NCBI RefSeq assembly: GCF_020923495.1
Contig: NZ_CP064048.1
Coordinates: 16,001 to 80,000, forward strand
From: Brevibacillus sedimenti
GTDB taxonomy: Bacteria > Bacillota > Bacilli > Brevibacillales > Brevibacillaceae
Direction: 5' to 3'
Length of the DNA: 64,000 nucleotides
Part shown: positions 57,996-64,000 of the stretch, piece after piece
Layout of the letters: each line of letters opens with the position of its first letter
Position numbering within the stretch: the stretch's first letter is position 1
Translations under genes and position numbers: made by a program
Notes under the pieces: model-generated
What the model saw: only the letters and a program-made list of their open reading frames with translations
Told to the model about the DNA's origin: nothing
The model's database searches: none

Positions 57996-58469
57996 CTACC
58001 CTCCCATTTTCATCAGCGTTTTAATCAACCCGATCACAAACGCGGACATCACCCCAAACACGATGACCGATCCGGCCAGTTTGAACATGTTGCCGCCCAC
58101 CCCGAGCACAAAACCTTCGCTGCGATGTTCGATCGCCGCCGATGCGATGGAGTTGGCGAAGCCGGTCACCGGCACGCTGGTTCCGGCCCCTGCCCACTGG
58201 GCGATGCGATCGTACACCCCGAGTCCCGTCAACAGGGCGGAGAGAAAAATCAGCACTGCCACGGTAGGGTTGCCTGCTGTTTTTTCGGTAAAGTGAAAGT
58301 AATGGATAAAACCTTCTTGAATGGCCTGCCCCAGCACACAAATCAGTCCGCCGACGAGAAACGCCCGGACAAAGTTTTTCAACAAGGGGCGCGGCGGTTC
58401 GTGCCGTTTGGCCAACTGCTGATACTGCTGCTGGGTGGGCGTCAGCTTTTTCTTTTTTTGGTCCGTCAC
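57996..58469 (-). CDS. spoVAC: SpoVAC, mechanosensitive dipicolinic acid channel
   Basis: 157 residues from GTG 58469 (AAAGGAGGGG upstream). A charged N-terminus (KKKKLTPTQQQYQQLAKRHE) is followed by four to five membrane helices: AFLVGGLICVLGQAIQEGF, AVLIFLSALLTGLGVYD, RIAQWAGAGTSVPVTGFANS and VIVFGVMSAFVIGLIKTL. SpoVAC is the membrane channel of the SpoVA complex that opens during germination. It shares the GAG-x-VP-x-T fold pattern with SpoVAE. Confidence 0.95.
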   Translation of the reverse strand: MTDQKKKKLTPTQQQYQQLAKRHEPPRPLLKNFVRAFLVGGLICVLGQAIQEGFIHYFHFTEKTAGNPTVAVLIFLSALLTGLGVYDRIAQWAGAGTSVPVTGFANSIASAAIEHRSEGFVLGVGGNMFKLAGSVIVFGVMSAFVIGLIKTLMKMGG

Positions 58470-58486
58470 CTATACCCCTCCTTTCC

Positions 58487-59347
58487 TCATTGGGTCAAGA
58501 ACGGCTTCACCTGATCAATCACGCGCTGCAGATGCTCCGCGTCCTTTTCGTAAACCTGCTTGGCCTGCTTGTCTTTCGTCGACAAGGCAAACATCTCCAG
58601 ATCGGCCTGGCACTTTTTCAGAAGCGCGTAGGTCAGCTTCAATGCTTGGGGGGGAGGCACATTGATCTTGTCATCGTACAAATCCAAATAGAGCTGTCCA
58701 GCCCGGTCTACCTGGCCAAGAAACACGTTCTCCAGGGCCACACCCGCTTTTTGCAGTTCCATGCGCAACCAGTTGCGGTTCAGTCCCAGATTGGCCAGCG
58801 ATTCGTCCATGATGGTGCCGTCCATGATCACCGCCTGTGGTTCCTCCGCCTGTGCAACAGGCAGGTCGAGATCCTGCGGGGTGACCGGCCGATGCTGTGA
58901 TTTGAGCAGTACGCTAATTTCGCCGTTCGTCTCCATCAGCGCAAATTCCACGTCCGCCAAGCGAAACACGTTTTTCATCCGCAGTTGCTCCATCAGGTCT
59001 TCCGCCGTCAGCCGCTCTTTTTTCAGGTTGTCTTCCAAAATCTTGCCGTCCTTGATCAGAATGGTAGCCTTTCCTTCCACTACGTCCCTGATCTTCTTGC
59101 TTTTCAGCGAAAGCCACTCTATGGCTACCGGAATGAGGGCAAAGATCGTCATGGCTACGAGGCTGTGATAGATCGGACCGTCCATGTCGCTGGCCATGAA
59201 TGCCGCAATGGACCCGATCGAAATGCCCACGATGTACTCGATGTATGTAAGCTGTCTGATCTGCCGCTTGCCGATCAGCTTTGTCAAAATGAACAGGTAC
59301 ACCAGTGCCACGACGGAGCGGATGACAAGGTTGAGCCACTCAGGCAT
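58487..59347 (-). CDS. DUF421 (YetF-like) membrane protein with C-terminal DUF1657-like tail
   Basis: 286 residues from ATG 59347 (AGGAGGTG eight bases upstream). Three membrane helices (residues 5-80; RSVVALVYLFILTKLIGKRQ, TYIEYIVGISIGSIAAFMAS) and a cytosolic DUF421 part (KATILIKDGKILEDNLKKER, NVFRLADVEFALMETNGEIS). The last 75 residues (YALLKKCQADLEMFALSTKD, KQAKQVYEKDAEHLQRVIDQ) are homologous to the separate DUF1657 gene just upstream (LEQFALSTQNQQAKQLYTQA). This pairing is a hallmark of spoVA2mob-type operons, which are linked to high spore heat resistance; the exact role is unknown. Confidence 0.85.
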   Translation of the reverse strand: MPEWLNLVIRSVVALVYLFILTKLIGKRQIRQLTYIEYIVGISIGSIAAFMASDMDGPIYHSLVAMTIFALIPVAIEWLSLKSKKIRDVVEGKATILIKDGKILEDNLKKERLTAEDLMEQLRMKNVFRLADVEFALMETNGEISVLLKSQHRPVTPQDLDLPVAQAEEPQAVIMDGTIMDESLANLGLNRNWLRMELQKAGVALENVFLGQVDRAGQLYLDLYDDKINVPPPQALKLTYALLKKCQADLEMFALSTKDKQAKQVYEKDAEHLQRVIDQVKPFLTQ

Positions 59348-59416
59348 TGTGTTCACCTCCTGGCTTGACGCGGGAGAGGAGAGAGCGTGCCTCCCCCCGT
59401 CCTGCGAACAAACCGT

Positions 59417-59623
59417 TTAAAATCCCTTGTATTGAGGTTCTTCGTTTTCCAGTTCCGTTACCCGCTGCTGCAGATTGTCGATGATCGACTGCGTCTGCTG
59501 GGCCGCTTGGGTGTACAATTGTTTGGCCTGTTGATTTTGCGTGCTGAGTGCAAACTGCTCCAGGTTGGCCTGTGCCCCTTTCAGGCTGGCCAGCGTTTGT
59601 TTTACTTGCGATGCGACGGTCAT
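59417..59623 (-). CDS. DUF1657 small protein of the spoVA2-type operon
   Basis: 68 residues, ATG 59623 with AGGAGGTG upstream. One helix-turn-helix hairpin: TVASQVKQTLASLKGAQANL, EQFALSTQNQQAKQLYTQAA, SIIDNLQQRVTELENEEPQ. DUF1657 genes occur almost only in sporulation clusters with DUF421 and spoVA genes. First gene of the operon; a possible sigma-G -10 CATCATA lies 56 bases upstream. Confidence 0.85.
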   Translation of the reverse strand: MTVASQVKQTLASLKGAQANLEQFALSTQNQQAKQLYTQAAQQTQSIIDNLQQRVTELENEEPQYKGF

Positions 59624-59678
59624 TTGCCTTCACCTCCTAGCACCTTTAGATTCAGCAAAGGGGGGCAAAATATTCTCC

Positions 59679-59685
59679 TATGATG
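59679..59685 (-). promoter_or_regulatory. Possible sigma-G -10 box of the spoVA2-type operon
   Basis: CATCATA on the minus strand matches the sigma-G -10 consensus CATNHTA. The -35 region is A-rich and not a clear match, so this is tentative; position and gene content fit forespore expression. Confidence 0.35.
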
Positions 59686-59723
59686 TCCACCCACTTTTTG
59701 TAATTTTTTACAGATGATCAAAC

Positions 59724-59756
59724 AAAAAGGAAAGACACCCGAACAGGTGCCTTTCC
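59724..59756 (-). terminator. Terminator after the SASP gene
   Basis: GGAAAG-g-CACC / GGTG-t-CTTTCC with a central loop, followed by TTTTTG on the minus strand. Confidence 0.8.
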
Positions 59757-59773
59757 ACATCCAACCTATTTGG

Positions 59774-59977
59774 TTATGCACGGCCAGCAAGTTGTTGTTC
59801 AGCGAAGGACACCAGACGCTTGGTGATCTCTCCTCCGACAGAACCGTTTTGACGGGAAGTGGTGTCTGGGCCAAGTTGTACACCAAACTCGGCAGCGATT
59901 TCATACTTCAGTTGGTCCAGAGCTTGGTTGGCTTGCGGCACCAGCAGGTTGTTGCTGGAACGGTTGTTGTTCGGCAT
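59774..59977 (-). CDS. Alpha/beta-type small acid-soluble spore protein
   Basis: 67 residues, ATG 59977 with GAGGAGGTG upstream. Family motifs: [20 protein letters not shown] with the GPR protease site at [24 protein letters not shown] and [11 protein letters not shown]. These proteins coat spore DNA and protect it from heat and UV. It has an Asn/Ser-rich N-terminus, a clear sigma-G promoter and its own terminator. Confidence 0.95.
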   Translation of the reverse strand: MPNNNRSSNNLLVPQANQALDQLKYEIAAEFGVQLGPDTTSRQNGSVGGEITKRLVSFAEQQLAGRA

Positions 59978-60007
59978 CTGTGTTCACCTCCTCGTTGTTT
60001 GTAGCTT

Positions 60008-60037
60008 TAATATGTGTGATGGCCGATAGCTTCATGC
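60008..60037 (-). promoter_or_regulatory. Sigma-G promoter of the SASP gene
   Basis: Minus strand GCATG (60037-60033), an 18-base spacer and CATATTA (60014-60008), agreeing with the sigma-G pattern GHATR-N16/18-CATNHTA, 31 bases upstream of the start codon. Confidence 0.7.
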
Positions 60038-60074
60038 ATTGTCAGAGCAGGGATTTCACTGGCAATTTATAGCG

Positions 60075-61205
60075 TTATAGCGAGAGCAGAAAGTCGGCGA
60101 TGCGCCGGGCCGCATCGGGTTGACGCAGAGCATCCATGCGGCGAACCATCTCCTCCCGCTCTTCCGGATAGCACCGCCAGCGAACGATCAGACGCGCAAT
60201 CTCCTCGGACCGTTCCGCCCACGCAGCGGCCTTATGCTGGAGTAAAAACGACAAATTGTGGCGCTCTTGCCCCGGCAGCGGCCGATACAGGATCAGCGGT
60301 GTCCGGAGCGCCAGCGCTTCCGCACAACTGATGCCGCCCGGCTTGGTGACATAGGCATCGGCTGCGCCGATCCACTCCCAAATGGACGGCTCGTACCCTT
60401 TTACCACGAGGCGGTGCAGCGGATGAAGCTGTCCGGCGAGCAGCGACAGCCGCTGCCTGATCGGCTCGTTTTTTCCCGTAATCACCACGATGTGCAGCGG
60501 TTCCGGCACGTTCAACAAGGACCGGACCACTTCCTCCATGCCGCCGTGGCCGCCCTCTCCCCCGCACACCAGTACGGTAAACTGGTCGGGCGACAGTCCC
60601 ATCCGCGATTTCCAATACGCTTTCTCTTCCCGCGCCGCCGCAGCAAACACCGGACGCACCGGAATGCCGTATACGTGAATCCTTTCCCGTTTTACGCCGT
60701 GACGGCGCTCCAGAAGCTCCGCCAGCCGCTCGTGTGCCACGACGTAACCGTCAATCTCGGGATGCACCCAAAACCTGTGGACGTGGAAATCGGTCGGTAT
60801 GCTGACCAGCCGGAACCGCTTGCCTGCCTTTTTCCTGGCGTGTGCCAGGGCGGGCAAGCAGTAGGCGTGAGTGGCGGCGACGACGTCCGGCTGTTCCCGT
60901 TCCAACAGTTCGCGGATAAGACGTCGCGCCAGAAAGGCCCCTATCGGCTTGGCGAGGGCCGTACCCCACATCTGCTCGCGGTCGTACAGACGCTGCCAGA
61001 GCGTTGGACTATAGCGCAGCATCTGCCCATAAAAAAAACGGGACAACTCCCGCAATGCCGGGCTGGCCGCCTGCAATCCGCCCTCCACGCGGGCGTACAC
61101 GTCGGGGCAGCGTTCCACCACCGCCTCGCGCAGTGCTTCCGCCGCCATCCGGTGTCCGCTGCCGGCCCACTCCTCGGTTACAACCAGCAGGCGCTTCCCG
61201 TTCAC
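60075..61205 (-). CDS. MGDG synthase/UgtP-type glycosyltransferase
   Basis: 376 residues. N-terminal MGDG-synthase domain (about 1-170; LLVVTEEWAGSGHRMAAEAL, PDVVAATHAYCLPALAHARK, STPTDF-like VSIPTDFHVHRFWVHPEIDG) and C-terminal GT28 domain (about 200-370; TVLVCGGEGGHGGMEEVVRS, ADAYVTKPGGISCAEALALR, PLILYRPLPGQERHN). Relatives (UgtP, YkoN) transfer hexose to diacylglycerol or other lipids at the membrane. The next gene overlaps by 4 bases and is YkoP-like, so this may be the YkoN-YkoP pair of Bacillus. Start ATG 61205. Confidence 0.85.
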   Translation of the reverse strand: MNGKRLLVVTEEWAGSGHRMAAEALREAVVERCPDVYARVEGGLQAASPALRELSRFFYGQMLRYSPTLWQRLYDREQMWGTALAKPIGAFLARRLIRELLEREQPDVVAATHAYCLPALAHARKKAGKRFRLVSIPTDFHVHRFWVHPEIDGYVVAHERLAELLERRHGVKRERIHVYGIPVRPVFAAAAREEKAYWKSRMGLSPDQFTVLVCGGEGGHGGMEEVVRSLLNVPEPLHIVVITGKNEPIRQRLSLLAGQLHPLHRLVVKGYEPSIWEWIGAADAYVTKPGGISCAEALALRTPLILYRPLPGQERHNLSFLLQHKAAAWAERSEEIARLIVRWRCYPEEREEMVRRMDALRQPDAARRIADFLLSL

Positions 61206-61789
61206 TGCCGATCACCCGCCGGTTCCTGCTGCCGTGGCAGATAACGGCGAAGCAACTCCTCTTTGGACATGTACACCCGCTTCAGCGGCATCTCCCGGTC
61301 CCAACGCTGAATGCGCCGCTTGCCGTCGGGATGGATCAGGCGCACCATCAGTCTGAGATACCAGCGCTTGTAGCGAAAAAACCAGTTCATCGGCACGTCC
61401 GAGATGGAAAACCCGAGCGGTTTCACTCCCTTGTGCAGCATGGTGGTACCGACGATGCCCTTGATGCGGTCCCGATCCTTATGCCCATCCAGATACGCCG
61501 CCAACTGCGGCAGGGAGCGCATGATGTGATGACGGAGCAGCAAGACCAGCCGCAGGTCGTCCTTTACGCCTTGGCTTTGCTTGGCAAAATAGTAATTGTG
61601 GATATGCAGTTTCAAAATCAGATCCCCGTCGCGAATGACGCGTTGATCGGATGTAACGAGCGGCTCACCCCGGTAGCGCAATAAAACGACACGAAATATG
61701 TTGTTGTCTTTGTCAACGTATCTGAGCCGCGTGCAGCGTTGGTAGATCGTGTCCCAAACGCCCCACAACATCAAGATACCCGTATTCAT
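61202..61789 (-). CDS. YkoP-like protein
   Basis: 195 residues; its stop overlaps the glycosyltransferase start (ATGA). Features: GVWDTIYQRCTRLRYVDKDN, DGDLILKLHIHNYYFAKQSQ and KGIVGTTMLHKGVKPLGFSI, followed by basic patches (FFRYKRWYLRLMVRLIHPDG). It resembles B. subtilis YkoP, encoded beside the glycosyltransferase YkoN; the molecular role is unknown, perhaps membrane-associated modification of the same lipid. No signal peptide. Confidence 0.65.
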   Translation of the reverse strand: MNTGILMLWGVWDTIYQRCTRLRYVDKDNNIFRVVLLRYRGEPLVTSDQRVIRDGDLILKLHIHNYYFAKQSQGVKDDLRLVLLLRHHIMRSLPQLAAYLDGHKDRDRIKGIVGTTMLHKGVKPLGFSISDVPMNWFFRYKRWYLRLMVRLIHPDGKRRIQRWDREMPLKRVYMSKEELLRRYLPRQQEPAGDRQ

Positions 61790-61893
61790 CTGCGATCGGA
61801 TCCTTTCATCGTCAGGCTTTCTTCTTACCCTGTAGTATGCCCCGATCCTTCTCGCGAAATCACCGGGAACACCGCTCGCCCTCCCTCGTCTCC

Positions 61894-62547
61894 CTACGTT
61901 TTTCCGAAGCGGCCCAGTGCCATTACCGCCACCGCCACCAACAGCGGCAGCCAGGCGTGGTTCAGAAGAAGCGGGTTAAGTGCGTTCCAAACGTACGGAT
62001 CTTCCAGACACATGTCCGTCGCAGTGTAGGCCAGAATGCCTCCGCCGACGATCACCAAGCTGTGGAAGCGGTTCATCAGCCGCGAAATCCAGGTGCTCCC
62101 CCACATCAAGAGGGGAATGCTCATGCCCAGCCCCAGGATCACCAGCACAATATCCCCATCGGCAGCTCCGCCCACTGCCAGCACATTGTCCAGGCTCATG
62201 ACAAAATCGGCCAACAGGATCGTCTTGACTGCCTGGCCAACATTGCTGCCGTATCTGACCTCGATCGTCTCCTCCTGGCCCCCGCCGAAGATCAATTTGC
62301 AGGCAATCCACAGGAGCAGCACCCCTCCCACCGCCTTGACCAGCGGAATGTCGAGCATCCAGGTGGCCATGCCTGTCAGCAGGACGCGCATCAGGATGGC
62401 CCCGAGCGTTCCGTAGAGGACAGCCCGCCGGCGTTCCGGCTCCGGCAGTCTCCGGCAGGCCATGCCGATGACGACGGCATTGTCGCTGCTGAGCACGACG
62501 TCTATCAGAAAAATGTGCACGAACCCCAGCCAAAATTGCCCGTCCAT
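61894..62547 (-). CDS. TerC/YjbE-family membrane protein (probable metal exporter)
   Basis: 217 residues with about seven hydrophobic helices; ATG 62547 after GGGGAGGCGGAG. The family acidic signatures are DVVLSSDNAVVIGMACRRLP and LLADFVMSLDNVLAVGGAAD, repeated in the two halves. Some TerC proteins (MeeF, MeeY) export manganese and help load secreted enzymes. No yybP-ykoY manganese riboswitch is visible upstream, so regulation differs from ykoY. It is divergent from the histidine kinase gene across about 210 A+T-rich bases. Confidence 0.85.
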   Translation of the reverse strand: MDGQFWLGFVHIFLIDVVLSSDNAVVIGMACRRLPEPERRRAVLYGTLGAILMRVLLTGMATWMLDIPLVKAVGGVLLLWIACKLIFGGGQEETIEVRYGSNVGQAVKTILLADFVMSLDNVLAVGGAADGDIVLVILGLGMSIPLLMWGSTWISRLMNRFHSLVIVGGGILAYTATDMCLEDPYVWNALNPLLLNHAWLPLLVAVAVMALGRFGKT

Positions 62548-62760
62548 CTCCGCCTCCCCTGCCCGTCTGAGTTTGTCCTTCTTACTCTATGCGCCTGTTT
62601 GCGGACTAATGAGCGCTTTTCTTTCCGAAAAAAGGCGAGAAAACGCGTTTTTTGTAGAAAAATACTTCCATAAAAAACATTTTAATGTGAAAAATAGGAT
62701 AAACATACCTTGTTTTTCTGGGCGTCCTTCCGTACGATTAAAGTTGGGGTGGGAAAAGCT

Positions 62761-63915
62761 ATGGCGGAAACAGTGTCTCTAAATCTTCACGATGTTTCAC
62801 AGAAAATTCTTGATATGACGCCGACGATCACAACGCTGTGGCTGCAGGAAATCGTGATCAGCATGGATACTCCGTTGACGATTCCCCGCAATTTTGCCGA
62901 GAAGCGGACTGTGCTCCTGGCTCGCTATCTGGTGGAAGACGTCGACGGTGACATGCAGGCCTGGTCGCTGGACATGGGCGAGTGGATGCGCTCACAGGAG
63001 TTCCCGTTTTCATCGATTTTGCGTACGTACCAGTTGTACCGGAACGTATTCTGGCGGGTCCTCCGTCCGGAACTGCAGCAATGGTCGTTGGCGCCGGAAG
63101 AGATGCTGTACCTGGAAACTCAGTTGGGAAAAGCCATGGACGAGAGCGTCTACTGGGCTGTGTACCACTTCGAGCAAATGATCAACAAGGAGCTCGTCCA
63201 AAAGGAAGAAACCATCTCCTATTTGCACAACGACAAATTAACCATGCTGGGCAAAATCGCTGCCAACATGGCTCATGAACTGCGCAATCCACTATGCGCG
63301 ATAGAAGGCTTCCTGAAGCTGATCTCCGAATCCACCCAGGGGCAGGACAAGCTGCAGTCCTACATCCAGGTGGTCATGCACGAATTTGAAAATTTGCACC
63401 GGCAGATTACCGGCTTCCTCAGCTTTTCGAAAAAGCCGATTCTGGACGAGGTATACAAGACGGTGGAAATCAGACAGGTCCTCTACGACGTGGAACTGCT
63501 GATTACGCCGCGGCTGGTGGGGGAAAACATTTGCTTTGACAAGCACATTGAACCGTGTACCCTGTACTGCTACGAAGAAGGTCTCAAGCAGGTGATGGTC
63601 AATTTGCTCAACAACGCCATTGATGCCGTCCAGACCCGTCTGAACAAGTCAATCCGCGTCATCTCCCACTGCGAGGGCGGATGGCTGCAGTTGACCGTCG
63701 AAAACAACGGAGAAATGATCCCGGCGGAGATCGTGGAAAATCTGTTTCAGCCGTTTTTCACCACCAAGCAGAACGGCACGGGGATCGGTTTGTCCATCTG
63801 CAAAAACATCATTGAAAAGCACAACGGCACCATCTCCTGTGAATCGACGGAGGAGTCCACCCGCTTCATCGTGAGGCTGCCGATTGCTACTGACCGTCTT
63901 TCTGCGTTCAGTTGA
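62761..63915 (+). CDS. Sporulation-type histidine kinase (cytosolic HisK_N sensor)
   Basis: 384 residues from ATG 62761 (GGGGTGGG upstream). The N-terminal region (about 1-150; TTLWLQEIVISMDTPLTIPR, FPFSSILRTYQLYRNVFWRV, YWAVYHFEQMINKELVQKEE) resembles the HisK_N sensor of sporulation kinases, without membrane segments. The DHp H-box is LGKIAANMAHELRNPLCAIE with His172, and HATPase motifs are VNLLNNAIDAV, NNGEM and GTGIGLSICKNIIEKHNGTI. No response regulator is adjacent, as for the orphan kinases feeding Spo0F. Confidence 0.9.
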   Translation: MAETVSLNLHDVSQKILDMTPTITTLWLQEIVISMDTPLTIPRNFAEKRTVLLARYLVEDVDGDMQAWSLDMGEWMRSQEFPFSSILRTYQLYRNVFWRVLRPELQQWSLAPEEMLYLETQLGKAMDESVYWAVYHFEQMINKELVQKEETISYLHNDKLTMLGKIAANMAHELRNPLCAIEGFLKLISESTQGQDKLQSYIQVVMHEFENLHRQITGFLSFSKKPILDEVYKTVEIRQVLYDVELLITPRLVGENICFDKHIEPCTLYCYEEGLKQVMVNLLNNAIDAVQTRLNKSIRVISHCEGGWLQLTVENNGEMIPAEIVENLFQPFFTTKQNGTGIGLSICKNIIEKHNGTISCESTEESTRFIVRLPIATDRLSAFS

Positions 63916-63928
63916 ACGGCCGTCGACG

Positions 63929-63957
63929 AAAAAAAACCTCCTGCACGGTGCAGGAGG
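63929..63957 (-). terminator. Terminator of a minus-strand gene beyond the right edge
   Basis: CCTCCTGCA / TGCAGGAGG with a 3-base loop followed on the minus strand by TTTTTTTT. The gene it serves lies to the right; bases 63958-64000 may hold its 3' end but no frame can be assigned. It could also stop the kinase gene weakly. Confidence 0.7.
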
Positions 63958-64000
63958 CGAGGCAAGAGATCCGTTACCTATCGGGTAAGCGATCTTAGCC

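Noticed and set aside
62548..62760. yybP-ykoY manganese riboswitch upstream of the TerC-family gene
   Set aside because: The expected conserved core is absent; the region is A+T-rich and promoter-like.
1..64000. CRISPR arrays, tRNA or rRNA genes, prophage genes
   Set aside because: No regularly spaced repeats, cloverleaf candidates, rRNA cores or phage structural genes were seen in reading the window.

Overview
The window looks like a chromosomal segment of a G+C-rich, endospore-forming Firmicute, most likely Brevibacillus-like or a related Paenibacillaceae (inference from gene content). It carries SpoVAC/SpoVAD/SpoVAEb, SleB, an alpha/beta-type SASP, YtfJ, YhaM, YtnP, a biotin-dependent pyruvate carboxylase of Bacillus length, and ordinary Gram-positive promoters, ribosome binding sites and intrinsic terminators. 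No tRNA, rRNA, CRISPR array or intact transposase was seen.

Layout. 1-1.2 kb: end of an AzlCD amino-acid exporter and a CheW protein. 1.3-5.4 kb: minus-strand genes of unknown function, SurE and a TerB-like protein. 5.5-8.6 kb: a divergent pair, an SgrR-type regulator and an MFS transporter, around a palindrome-rich intergenic region. 8.6-12.6 kb: an ABC importer (ATPase, permease and two separately terminated binding lipoproteins), then a HlyC/CorC-type CBS protein. 14-17.8 kb: an XPB-like helicase and an ECF sigma factor with its ZAS-type anti-sigma, behind an ECF-type promoter. 17.9-25.6 kb: ABC-2 exporter, SGNH hydrolase, MFS, YtnP lactonase and a FadH-like reductase with an operator palindrome. 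25.7-31 kb: small unknown proteins, LCP ligase, PfkB kinase, Fsr-like MFS. 31.1-34.6 kb: an unusual minus-strand cassette (SEC-C protein, small coiled-coil protein, multi-winged-helix protein). 34.8-41.1 kb: YhaM, YkvA, DedA, DUF2062, NadE, methionine aminopeptidase, PspC and small proteins. 41.2-44.3 kb: aromatic (homogentisate) catabolism operon behind a promoter with a cre-like box and a long structured leader. 44.4-52.6 kb: RluA synthase, an A+T-richer membrane protein, thiol peroxidase, pyruvate carboxylase and a protein that may be FliD-related. 52.7-60 kb: spore region (YtfJ-YtfI, SLH/3D protein, L,D-transpeptidase, SleB, a spoVA2-type operon with DUF1657 and DUF421, SASP). 60-64 kb: MGDG-type glycosyltransferase, YkoP-like protein, TerC protein and a sporulation-type histidine kinase.

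Most interesting. (1) Two copies of an unannotated, conserved, structured intergenic element with imperfect terminal inverted repeats (26.26-26.49 and 46.22-46.56 kb). (2) A structured leader ending in a long hairpin plus U-tract in front of the homogentisate operon. (3) The SEC-C/winged-helix/coiled-coil cassette, in which two neighbouring proteins share a module. (4) Four genes each disrupted by a single-base length change in a homopolymer, which points to sequencing error or phase-variable tracts rather than four separate gene deaths.
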